Shown: positions 1 to 6,168 of the stretch, one piece after another
Layout of the letters: every line of letters begins with the position of its first letter
Position numbering within the stretch: the stretch's first letter is position 1
NCBI GenBank assembly: GCA_944323095.1
Contig: CALURE010000056.1
Location: 1-8,821 of the forward strand
Length of the DNA: 8,821 nt
Direction: 5' to 3'
From: Candidatus Gastranaerophilales bacterium
GTDB lineage: Bacteria; Cyanobacteriota; Vampirovibrionia; Gastranaerophilales; Gastranaerophilaceae
Position numbers and translations under genes: made by a program
Notes under the pieces: generated by a model
What the model saw: the letters and a program-made list of their open reading frames with translations, nothing else
Databases searched by the model: none
Told to the model about the DNA's origin: nothing

Positions 1-45
1 GAAATTAAAGTAAAAATATTTTATAGTTAATATATAGGTAAAAAA

Positions 46-61
46 AAGGAGTTGAGCTATG
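46..61 (+). promoter_or_regulatory. Shine-Dalgarno and ATG that decide the first pseudopilin start
   Basis: AAGGAG at 46-51 is followed by 7 bases and then ATG at 59-61, which is ideal ribosome-binding spacing. The TTG at 52, which is in frame with the pilin body in this sequence, directly abuts the Shine-Dalgarno and so has no usable spacing. The sequence therefore favours ATG59 as the real start, although that frame is broken by the G tract at 89-98. AT-rich sequence with TATAGT (22-27) and TATATA (31-36) upstream could supply a -10 box, but the -35 region would lie at or beyond the window edge, so I do not call a promoter. Confidence 0.75.
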
Positions 62-1014
62 AAAAGATTATTAAGAAATGTAAACTTCGGGGGGGGGGCG
101 CTTCTGAGCTAGGCGGCGATCAAGAGTTCAAGAAGTCCGGATGTAAAGTTAATTTAGAGTGTAAGAAGATCGGAAGATATGAGGGTAAGCTATTATCAGT
201 AAATAGCCTATCTTCTAATCCTCCTACCCTCCTATCTTCAAATAATCATTCCGGTGGGAACGCTATGCTTATCCCACCCTACGGCCTTCGCACTTCAATA
301 AAACGGAATGCTGCGTTTACATTAGCAGAGGTCTTAATCACTCTCGGAATTATCGGAGTTGTTGCTGCAATGACTATGCCGTCATTAATTGCAAGGTATC
401 AGGAAAAGGAACTTGCTGTAAAAGCAAGAAAAGCTTTTTCTGTAGTTGAAAACGCTATAAAACTTGCACAAACTCAAAACGGTGTTATCGGGGATAACAC
501 ATTTTTATTTGATCCTTCTAAAACAAGCGTGCAGGTCGCTCAAAATTTTGCTAAATATTTTAACGGTGCTATGGTTTGTCCTGACAAAAATACTCCTGAA
601 TGTTCAAAATATTTTGTTGCTTCTACTAAATATGCTATAAGCGGCTATGTTAGTACTTTTAATGGTCAGTACCCTCTTATAATTTTACCTGATGGCGTAT
701 CATTGGCAATCTCACAGTATAGTTCTTGTACGCAGTCACTCTTTACATGTGATGAGACTGATCCTGCAACCGGAAATTGTAAAAAAGATGAAAACGGTAA
801 TTCAATAGGGCATATAAGTGAGTATCATTTTTGTGCGACTGTAAATATAGATGTTAACGGCCCTAAAGCACCTAATCAATATGGTAGAGATGTATATAGT
901 GTAAGGATTCAGGAAAGTGGCAAAATAACATTTGACAACTGGGGGCAAGCAGGTTCTGCCAGCGCAAGAAATATTTTACAGGGTATAGATAAGCTTGAAT
1001 TTAAGGATTTTTAA
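52..1014 (+). CDS. Type IV pilin-like / type II secretion-type pseudopilin, probably phase-variable
   Basis: Predicted prepilin-type protein inserted in the inner membrane and processed by prepilin peptidase. The class III signal is seen as KRNAA^FTLAEVLITLGIIGVVAA (F codon at 316): basic residues, cleavage before Phe, Glu at mature position 5, then a hydrophobic helix. The mature part is about 232 residues, cysteine-containing, with a DVNGPKAPNQYGRD signature shared with the second pseudopilin in this window (3835-4637). The frame is open from TTG52, but the well-placed start is ATG59, which with ten G at 89-98 encodes only MKRLLRNVNFGGGALLS and stops at TAG 110-112. Eleven G would join ATG59 to the pilin frame (318 residues). 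A third start, ATG265, would give a normal 17-residue leader but has only a weak Shine-Dalgarno held in a hairpin. The 86-residue leader of the ON form is far longer than usual. The gene overlaps the mutL end by 4 bases, convergently. Partner secretion or pilus genes are not in the window. Confidence 0.85.
   Translation: MSYEKIIKKCKLRGGGASELGGDQEFKKSGCKVNLECKKIGRYEGKLLSVNSLSSNPPTLLSSNNHSGGNAMLIPPYGLRTSIKRNAAFTLAEVLITLGIIGVVAAMTMPSLIARYQEKELAVKARKAFSVVENAIKLAQTQNGVIGDNTFLFDPSKTSVQVAQNFAKYFNGAMVCPDKNTPECSKYFVASTKYAISGYVSTFNGQYPLIILPDGVSLAISQYSSCTQSLFTCDETDPATGNCKKDENGNSIGHISEYHFCATVNIDVNGPKAPNQYGRDVYSVRIQESGKITFDNWGQAGSASARNILQGIDKLEFKDF
89..98 (+). repeat. G10 homopolymer, candidate phase-variation tract
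   Basis: Ten consecutive G lie nine codons after the Shine-Dalgarno-supported ATG59 in an AT-rich genome. Reading from ATG59: 10 G ends at TAG 110-112; 9 G gives a TGA three codons after the tract; 11 G (or 8) opens the whole pseudopilin. One frame in three is ON, and this copy is OFF for that start. Such tracts are known in other bacteria to change length by slipped-strand mispairing. The tract is followed after four bases by TCTGAGCT, an arrangement repeated at 4603-4624. Confidence 0.8.
173..239. repeat. Imperfect inverted repeat inside the pseudopilin leader
   Basis: The arm at 173-189 (GAAGATATGAGGGTAAG) is the reverse complement of 223-239 at 15 of 17 positions. Between them sits a second small hairpin, GCTATT (189-194) with AATAGC (202-207), and CCTATCTTC occurs directly repeated at 207-215 and 231-239. 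The element lies in coding frame within the long leader upstream of the prepilin motif and adds a low-complexity Ser/Asn/Pro stretch. It resembles in concept the in-frame palindromic elements of Rickettsia, though I claim no relationship. Confidence 0.6.
253..278 (+). promoter_or_regulatory. Hairpin enclosing the alternative start ATG265
   Basis: GGTGGGA (253-259) pairs perfectly with TCCCACC (272-278), leaving a 12-base loop that contains ATG 265-267. The GGTGGG arm is also the only Shine-Dalgarno-like sequence for that ATG. In mRNA the hairpin would sequester the ribosome-binding sequence of this internal start, which would limit initiation there when the main start is out of frame. This is inference from pairing alone. 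Confidence 0.45.
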
Positions 1015-2789
1015 GCATTTCTCTGGAAAAATCCAGCAATTTCTTTATGCGGGAAAAATTTTACAATAGGACGTCCATGGGGACAGGTGTACGGCATTTT
1101 GGTCGTGCGCCATTTCTTGACTATTTCTTGCATTTGCCATGTAGAAAGCTTTTGACCAGCTTTAACAGATGCTTTGCACGATGTTGTAATAAGGATTTTT
1201 TCTTCAAGTCTGTCTATATTTCCGTCAATGTTTTCTAAAATGTCTGCTAATATTTCTTTCGGGTTTACTTTGGCAATCATCTGAGGAACTTTTTTAAATA
1301 TTAATTCATTGTCTTTTAAAAACTCTATGCCGTAGCCGAATTTTTCAAATTTGTCTAAATTTTCCTTTATAAGTTCTGCTTCTGTGCTTGAAACAGGTAC
1401 AACATCCGAGACAAAAAGCATCTGGGAAATTATATTTTTTTCAGCCATAAGTTTTTCATAAATGTATCGTTCTTCCGCTATGTGCTGATCGATAATTTCA
1501 AGCCCGTCCTCTTTTTCGACAAGTATATATGTATTTTTATATTGTCCGATTATGTTTTCTTCCGGTTCCGGTGTTTTTTCAACGGGAACAAAAAACTGTC
1601 TTTGCTCTGAATTTTCCTGCTGAGCAGCGGAGAATTTTGCTGTTTCTTCTTCTAAAGCTTTGTCTGTAACGTAAATTGTATCATCCTGTTTATCTATAAA
1701 AATTTCTCCGCTTTTTTCGGCTTTTGCCTGACCGAAATTTATTACATTGTTATTAGCAGGAATTTCTTCGTGCTGTTCATATTCTGGATTTTTTCTTTCA
1801 ACAAAGTTTGAAAGACCTGCCTGAATTGACGTATAAATAAAATTAAACACCTGATTTGTATTTTTGTATCGAACCTCTTTTTTTGTCGGGTGAACGTTTA
1901 CATCAACATCAGATGGCGGGATTTCTAAATTCAGCACTACAAAGGGGTATTTGCCGTTAGCGATAAGCGCTTTATAAGCGGTGTCGATTGCTTTTTGAAA
2001 TACCGGACATTTTACTGTTCTTGAATTTATATAGATATGGTAGCTTTTTTTGCTTGAGCGTGTGTAATCGGGAGTACTTACGTATCCGCTTATTTTTAAC
2101 CCCGAGAGTTTATCTGTTTTTAAGACTTCCTTTAGATTTGAGATAACATCTGAGGAGTAAACTTCCTTAATCGTTTGTAAAAGATTGTTTTGCCCCGATG
2201 TTTTGAGGATTGTTTTGCCGAATTTTTTAAGTTCAAAAGAACATTCCGGATGCGCAAGCGCAATTGACTGAACGAGTTCTTGAATATATGAAAATTCCGT
2301 ACTTGAACTTTTCAAGAATTTCAGACGTGCAGGGATATTATAGAACAAATCTTTAATGTCCATAATTGTTCCTATTGCACAGCCTGTTTCAACCTGCTTA
2401 ACTTCCGAGTTTTCGCATTTTACTTTTGTACCTGTTTCAAAATCGGCAGTTCTTGTGGTACAGGTCAGTTTTGAAATAGAAATAATACTTGCCAGAGCTT
2501 CCCCTCGAAATCCCATTGTATGTATGTCAAACAAATCTTTATCCGTTGTAATTTTGCTTGTCGCATGTTTTGAAAAAGCAAGCATAATGTCATCGGGATG
2601 AATTCCTGATCCGTTATCGGCAACTCTGATATCGCGGCAGTCGTTGTTAATTTCAACACTGATTTTTGTCGCACCTGCATCAACGGAATTTTCCACAAGT
2701 TCTTTTACAACTGATGCCGGACGCTCAATAACTTCTCCCGCTGCAATCTGGTTTATCAAATGTTTTGAAAGCTGTTTAATTCTTGCCAT
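1011..2789 (-). CDS. mutL: DNA mismatch repair protein MutL, endonuclease type
   Basis: Mismatch-repair ATPase that links MutS recognition to strand incision and excision in the cytoplasm. The 592 residues have normal MutL architecture. The N-terminal GHKL ATPase shows NQIAAGEVIERPASVVKELV (12-32), catalytic Glu30 and Asn34 by alignment with E. coli, DNGSGI (58-63), KHATSKI (74-80) and GFRGEALAS (93-101). A transducer domain with DVDVNVHPTKKEVR (294-307) follows, then a poorly conserved linker (about 335-410) and a C-terminal dimerisation domain. That domain carries the nuclease signature DQHxxxE(x4)E as Asp434-Gln-His-Ile...Glu440...Glu445, a SCKASVKA block (537-544) and CPHGRP (569-574). 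This is the metal-dependent nicking type expected where MutH and Dam are absent. Ile437 replaces the usual Ala of DQHA. The ATG at 2789 begins exactly at the family N-terminus; its ribosome site is weak (AGGG 8 bases away, or GAGG only 2). The stop overlaps the convergent pseudopilin by TTAA. Confidence 0.97.
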   Translation of the reverse strand: MARIKQLSKHLINQIAAGEVIERPASVVKELVENSVDAGATKISVEINNDCRDIRVADNGSGIHPDDIMLAFSKHATSKITTDKDLFDIHTMGFRGEALASIISISKLTCTTRTADFETGTKVKCENSEVKQVETGCAIGTIMDIKDLFYNIPARLKFLKSSSTEFSYIQELVQSIALAHPECSFELKKFGKTILKTSGQNNLLQTIKEVYSSDVISNLKEVLKTDKLSGLKISGYVSTPDYTRSSKKSYHIYINSRTVKCPVFQKAIDTAYKALIANGKYPFVVLNLEIPPSDVDVNVHPTKKEVRYKNTNQVFNFIYTSIQAGLSNFVERKNPEYEQHEEIPANNNVINFGQAKAEKSGEIFIDKQDDTIYVTDKALEEETAKFSAAQQENSEQRQFFVPVEKTPEPEENIIGQYKNTYILVEKEDGLEIIDQHIAEERYIYEKLMAEKNIISQMLFVSDVVPVSSTEAELIKENLDKFEKFGYGIEFLKDNELIFKKVPQMIAKVNPKEILADILENIDGNIDRLEEKILITTSCKASVKAGQKLSTWQMQEIVKKWRTTKMPYTCPHGRPIVKFFPHKEIAGFFQRNA

Positions 2790-2839
2790 ATCCTCAACCC
2801 TAATCTCAATCTACATCAAAAACAAATTCATCTAAATGT

Positions 2840-2869
2840 TTGATTACAAATTTGAAACATTTCTATAAG
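2840..2869 (+). promoter_or_regulatory. Possible promoter for the methyltransferase
   Basis: TTGATT (2840-2845), an 18-base spacer and TATAAG (2864-2869) resemble a sigma70-type promoter, giving a 5' leader of roughly 85 bases before TTG2959. The mutL-methyltransferase gap (2790-2958) is AT-rich, so chance matches are likely and this is a weak call. No clear promoter for mutL was seen. Confidence 0.3.
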
Positions 2870-2910
2870 ATGTTTTGTGTATAAAGGATAATGCTTTTCT
2901 TCCGTTATTA

Positions 2911-2933
2911 AGTGAAGCGTGAAGAGTGAAGCG
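2911..2933. repeat. Short direct repeat upstream of the methyltransferase
   Basis: AGTGAAGCG occurs at 2911-2919 and again at 2925-2933, with a third partial copy (CGTGAAGAG) between them. The copies start 14 bases apart, in the presumed 5' leader of the methyltransferase gene. They could be a binding site or simple local duplication; nothing further can be said from the sequence. Confidence 0.4.
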
Positions 2934-2958
2934 ATGTAAATAGAGGGAGAAAAAAGAC

Positions 2959-3831
2959 TTGGGAAACACTAGAATTAACACAAAATTAAAACCTTCTAAA
3001 AAAGCGGATCTGCAGGTAGTAAAACCTGTCAAAACTACACGCTACAGCGACATTGATTTGAATAACTGGAAAGCTTATGAACACGTTAAGACGGATACTT
3101 TGTGGGAATTTCCGGCACGTTTAAGAGAAGGCGGTCATACTAACGAATACCACGGCAATTATATACCGCAGATTGCCCAGCAGTTGTATGAAAGGTTTAC
3201 AAAGAAAAATGATGTAGTGCTTGACCTGTTTTTCGGCTCGGGAACATCAGGGATTGAAGCCGTAAATATGGGCAGACGCTGTATAGGTGTTGAACTTAAA
3301 GAGGAACTTGCTGAAAGTGTTTCTGAAAAATTCACCCCGAAACAACTCGTAACAGATGTCAGAATAATCTGTGCCGATTCAGCTTCTCGCGAAGTGAGAG
3401 ATAAAATTCAGGCAGGGCTTGAAATTTTAGGAGAAGAAAAGGCGCAATTTTTAATTCTTCATCCGCCATATGATGATATTATCAAGTTTTCTGATAAAAA
3501 AGAAGATTTGTCTAATTGTGATACCACAGAAGAATTTTACGATCTGTTTGAAAAAGTTGCTAAAAACGGTTACGATATGCTTGAAAAAGGACGTTTTGCC
3601 GCTCTTATCATCGGCGACAGCTACAAAAATTCCGAAGTTCAGCCGTTAGGCTTTGAATGTATGGCAAGAATGATGAAGCTTGGATTTCGTCTCAAAGGGA
3701 TTATTGTAAAAGATATTCAGGGCAATGAACGCGCCAAAGGCAAAACCGCAAACCTGTGGCGCTACAGAGCACTTGCAGGAGGCTTCTTTATCTTTAAACA
3801 CGAATATGTAATGGTATTTGAGAAAAAATAG
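2959..3831 (+). CDS. Solitary site-specific DNA methyltransferase (N4-cytosine/N6-adenine type)
   Basis: SAM-dependent amino-methyltransferase of 290 residues, expected to modify an exocyclic amino group in DNA. The conserved order is motif X (NYIPQIAQQL, 67-76), SAM-binding motif I (DLFFGSGTS, 89-97), an acidic motif II (GVELKEE, 110-116) and catalytic motif IV as HPPYDDIIKFSD (168-179), ending with FKHEYVMVFEKK. The X-I-IV order is unlike the beta class, and HPPY replaces the commoner DPPY/SPPY/NPPY, a variant I recall from a distinct branch of stand-alone enzymes. The first block, ending TLWEFPARLREGGH (47-60), is typical of that branch. The start is TTG2959, supported by GAGGGAGA (2943-2950) eight bases upstream; no nearby in-frame ATG exists. 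No restriction nuclease or specificity subunit is adjacent, so it is an orphan enzyme, possibly epigenetic or phage-derived. It is divergent from mutL and ends 3 bases before the convergent pseudopilin stop. The recognition site cannot be predicted. Confidence 0.88.
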   Translation: MGNTRINTKLKPSKKADLQVVKPVKTTRYSDIDLNNWKAYEHVKTDTLWEFPARLREGGHTNEYHGNYIPQIAQQLYERFTKKNDVVLDLFFGSGTSGIEAVNMGRRCIGVELKEELAESVSEKFTPKQLVTDVRIICADSASREVRDKIQAGLEILGEEKAQFLILHPPYDDIIKFSDKKEDLSNCDTTEEFYDLFEKVAKNGYDMLEKGRFAALIIGDSYKNSEVQPLGFECMARMMKLGFRLKGIIVKDIQGNERAKGKTANLWRYRALAGGFFIFKHEYVMVFEKK

Positions 3832-3834
3832 TAT

Positions 3835-4637
3835 TTAATAATCTATTTTTCCTTTTGTGAGTATGGTGATACCACGTCCCCAGCCAGAGTAGTGATCTTC
3901 GCTCGTGAGTGTATCTTCATGTCCCCGTGGGAGAATGCCTTTCTGAGTGATGTAAAAATCAAAGATATCATATCCAACAGTATTAGGTTTTTTAACCCCG
4001 TTGACATCAACACGAATTCTTCCGCATCCTATGGGCTCTTTGAGTTCTGTTGTTCCTGTACAGGCGCTGCTGGAGTGGTTAAATCGTAATGTCGCTCCGT
4101 CTGGAGTAGTAAGTATTGTACCAACATCAGTATTTACAACACCACCGTCAAGGTGTTTATAAGAATCAAGATAACACTTGGTTACTTCTTCATTTGTTTT
4201 GCAAACCTTAACATCTTTAATATATTTGGAGAAAATATCTATATAATCATTATCAGAGTTCGCAAGTCCGTCAAAAGAACCGCCATTATCGTTCAATATC
4301 ATTAAATATGCCTGTGAAATAACGGAATAAACTTTTTTGTACTGGGCAACAAGTTCCTGCTTTTGTGTCCTGTTAATAAGCGACGGCATAGTGAGTGCAG
4401 CAACAACTCCGATAATTCCAAGAGTGATTAGAACCTCCGCCAGAGTAAACGCGACCCGACGGACATTGTCAGTGGTGTCTACGTGCGTAGCACCTTCTGC
4501 TAATGTAAATGCTGTCCAACGAATATTGCCGCAATTGGGTACATCTACAGTATGTTTAACTAATCTAAATCCCCCAAAACTCCTGCGTTGAGCTAACTTT
4601 GCGGGGGGGGGGCAACTCTGAGCTCTCTTAAATCCAT
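3835..4637 (-). CDS. Second pseudopilin, out of frame at a C10 tract, with a duplicated FTLAE motif
   Basis: Prepilin-like membrane protein. AAGGAGG lies 8 bases before ATG4637, which begins MDLRELRVAPPP. With ten C (plus-strand G at 4603-4612) this frame stops at once (MDLRELRVAPPPQS); eleven C joins it to the pilin frame, giving 267 residues. The pilin frame as sequenced has no ATG, GTG or TTG before ATG4389, which lies inside the transmembrane helix (MPSLI), so no functional prepilin could be made in the present state. The body reads VRRVAFTLAEVLITLGIIGVVAALTMPSLI (F codon 4449), about 204 mature residues, with the signature RVDVNGVKKPNTVGYDIF shared with the first pseudopilin. Unusually, a second prepilin-like motif AFTLAEGATHV (F codon 4509) lies 20 codons upstream in the leader. 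It follows the TPR/glycosyltransferase gene by 29 bases and converges with the methyltransferase. Phase variation, a pseudogene or a homopolymer miscall are the alternatives; I favour the first because the first pseudopilin shows the same pattern. Confidence 0.82.
4474..4494. repeat. Hairpin between the two FTLAE motifs
   Basis: GGTG (4474-4477) and CTACG (4479-4483) pair with CGTAG (4486-4490) and CACC (4491-4494), nine base pairs with a single bulged T at 4478 and a 2-base loop. In the gene strand it encodes the GATHV stretch that separates the two prepilin motifs, so it marks the junction of the duplicated segment. It may be a recombination or insertion footprint. Confidence 0.5.
4603..4612 (-). 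repeat. C10 homopolymer (G10 on the plus strand), candidate phase-variation tract
   Basis: Ten C in the gene strand lie about nine codons after ATG4637. Ten C leads to a TAG shortly after the tract, nine C gives a stop about 14 codons later, and eleven C opens the full pseudopilin. On the plus strand the surrounding sequence matches the first tract: AACTT before it and TCTGAGCT four bases after it (4617-4624). The element is thus the same module read in the opposite direction, coding Pro here and Gly in the first pseudopilin. Confidence 0.8.
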
Positions 4638-4645
4638 AATTTATG

Positions 4646-4689
4646 CCTCCTTTTATTTTTATTATACTATGTTTTTAAAATTTTTGCAA
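4646..4689 (-). promoter_or_regulatory. Promoter and Shine-Dalgarno of the second pseudopilin
   Basis: In the minus strand TTGCAA (4689-4684), a 17-base spacer and a perfect TATAAT (4666-4661) form a good sigma70-type promoter overlapping the 3' end of the TPR/glycosyltransferase gene. The expected transcript start is near 4654, just before AAGGAGG (4652-4646), which is 8 bases from ATG4637. The pseudopilin can therefore be transcribed independently of the gene upstream, with a very short 5' leader. Its frame state rather than this promoter appears to decide whether protein is made. Confidence 0.65.
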
Positions 4690-6133
4690 CCTTGCCAATT
4701 AGTTCATTCCAGTTTTCTTTTTTGCCCAGTCTGAATAGTTTTACACTGTCATACCAGTCACAGTGTGTTAAATCCATGTGCCAGCGCCAGTTGTAGTTAT
4801 ACGGGAGAAGTACGATACACGGTTTTGCCATCGCTCCTGCAAGGTGGGCTAAAGATGAATCGCTTGATATTACAAGATCAACATTTTCCAATGCACCTGC
4901 AGTGTATGAAAAATCCTTAAAACTAGGGCTTAAGTCTGTAATATCATATTTTGATGCAAGTTTTTCAAATTCTTCCGAGCCTTCAAAGGTCTGTGCTGAA
5001 TATATTTTTACATTTGGAAGGTCAAAAAGCGGAGCAAATGCTTCTACATTAATTACTCTGTCTGTTTCGTAATAAGTGTTCCCCTGCCATTTTATGGCAA
5101 TTTTAAACTTGTCATTATTGAAAAATTTTTCCTTAAAATATTGCACTTTATCCGGTGCTGCTTTTAAGTATTTGTCGTGATGCATAAAAATTTCTTCATT
5201 TTTAAGCCCGAGAACGTATGGAATGCTTAAAAAAGGCACATGAAAATCAAAGTCTGTTTTGTCTTCATCATAAAATAAATCCATAACTTCAACACATTCA
5301 AAATTATCTCTGAAAAGCTGCGAGAGTTCTTTTTGCGGTTTAATTATGAGTTTTTTACATCGTTTTTGAAGTTCCGGAATATATCTTGCAAACATAATCA
5401 TATCGCCGAAACCGGCTTCATAGTATGTGTAAAGTGTTTTATCCGTAATGTCTTCTCCCTGCCATAGTTTAGACTTTTTTATTAACTGCGGATAAGTTAC
5501 CTCTTGAGATTTAATTGCCGTTTGCCTGCAAAGCCTGTTTTCAAAATATTTCATCCCTGTTTCGTAATCTTTTATTCTAAAATATCCGAGCGAAAGAAAA
5601 TACAAAACTTCTTTATCATTCGGATTAATTTCAAGGCATTTTTTGAAATATTCAATAGCTTTTTCAGGTTTGTTTAAAAAAAGATAAAGACTTGCAAGAT
5701 TATAGAGAGCTTGTTCTGATTCCGGATTAAGCTCAAGAGCTTTAAGGTAAGCTTGTTCTGCTTTTTCATATTCAATATTATTTTTGTAAGCCAGCGCAAG
5801 CAAAAAATAAATTTCAAATCCGCAATTAACATTGCTGCAAGCATCTTGAAGCAGTTTTATTTCTTTTTTATAATTTTTTGTTTCAGCATAAACTCTTGCC
5901 AGATTTTCGTAAAAATATGCGTCTTTTTTTATTTTAATTGCTTTTTTTATAAATTTTTCCGCATCATCAAATTTGCGCTGCAAAAGTTTGATGATGCCCG
6001 AAAGATTTAAAACTTCTGCATTTTCGGGATTTGATACGAGAATTTCTTTATAGAGATTTCCGGCTTCCTCTAATTTGCCGTTACAGTGTAGTTTAAACGC
6101 TTTATCAAATTTTTCTTTTTCTGAAATATCCAT
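4667..6133 (-). CDS. TPR protein fused to a GT9-like (heptosyltransferase-type) glycosyltransferase domain
   Basis: The 488-residue protein has two parts. Residues about 5-208 hold roughly six tetratricopeptide units, recognisable by repeats such as AEQAYLKALELNPESEQALY and AIEYFKKCLEINPNDKEVLY. Residues about 230-488 match the GT9/ADP-heptosyltransferase-like fold often found behind TPRs: YYEAGFGDMIMFARY (237-251, the nucleotide-sugar glycine loop), HVPFLSIPYVLG (298-309), KIAIKWQGN (344-352), VDLVISSDSSLAHLAGAM (418-435) and LLPYNYNWRWHMD (442-454). No signal peptide or membrane segment is seen, so it is probably cytoplasmic. Donor and acceptor are unknown; protein or surface-glycan glycosylation is a family-level guess. 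The TPR begins right after ATG6133, so the start is well placed, but there is no Shine-Dalgarno and the -10 box lies 5 bases upstream. The second pseudopilin follows 29 bases downstream on the same strand, which makes a pilin substrate conceivable but unproven. Confidence 0.88.
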   Translation of the reverse strand: MDISEKEKFDKAFKLHCNGKLEEAGNLYKEILVSNPENAEVLNLSGIIKLLQRKFDDAEKFIKKAIKIKKDAYFYENLARVYAETKNYKKEIKLLQDACSNVNCGFEIYFLLALAYKNNIEYEKAEQAYLKALELNPESEQALYNLASLYLFLNKPEKAIEYFKKCLEINPNDKEVLYFLSLGYFRIKDYETGMKYFENRLCRQTAIKSQEVTYPQLIKKSKLWQGEDITDKTLYTYYEAGFGDMIMFARYIPELQKRCKKLIIKPQKELSQLFRDNFECVEVMDLFYDEDKTDFDFHVPFLSIPYVLGLKNEEIFMHHDKYLKAAPDKVQYFKEKFFNNDKFKIAIKWQGNTYYETDRVINVEAFAPLFDLPNVKIYSAQTFEGSEEFEKLASKYDITDLSPSFKDFSYTAGALENVDLVISSDSSLAHLAGAMAKPCIVLLPYNYNWRWHMDLTHCDWYDSVKLFRLGKKENWNELIGKVAKILKT

Positions 6134-6138
6134 AACCG

Positions 6139-6168
6139 ATTATATACAGATTTTTTTATAAAAATCAA
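6139..6168 (-). promoter_or_regulatory. Promoter of the TPR/glycosyltransferase gene, probably leaderless
   Basis: In the minus strand TTGATT (6168-6163), an 18-base spacer and a perfect TATAAT (6144-6139) precede ATG6133 by only 5 bases. A normal start site 6-8 bases beyond the -10 box falls on the ATG itself, and no Shine-Dalgarno is present. Translation would then begin on a leaderless mRNA. Confidence 0.55.

Noticed and set aside
89..98. Programmed ribosomal frameshifting at the G10 tract instead of length variation
   Set aside because: It cannot be ruled out, but no downstream stimulatory pseudoknot was evident and the stop follows 12 bases after the tract. Slippage variation explains both loci more simply.
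1047..2835. Short open frames on the plus strand within mutL, and a 77-codon minus-strand frame
   Set aside because: They lie inside a clear full-length mutL, have no family motifs or ribosome sites, and are shadows of its codons.
2844..3032. 62-codon minus-strand open frame across the methyltransferase start
   Set aside because: It overlaps the well-supported methyltransferase N-terminus and its leader and shows no recognisable sequence.
2959..3831. A restriction-modification or defence island around the methyltransferase
   Set aside because: Neighbours are mutL and a pseudopilin; no nuclease, helicase or specificity gene is present in the window.
4337..4591. 84-codon plus-strand frame opposite the second pseudopilin leader
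   Set aside because: It is antisense to the FTLAE region, whose coding reading on the minus strand is unmistakable.
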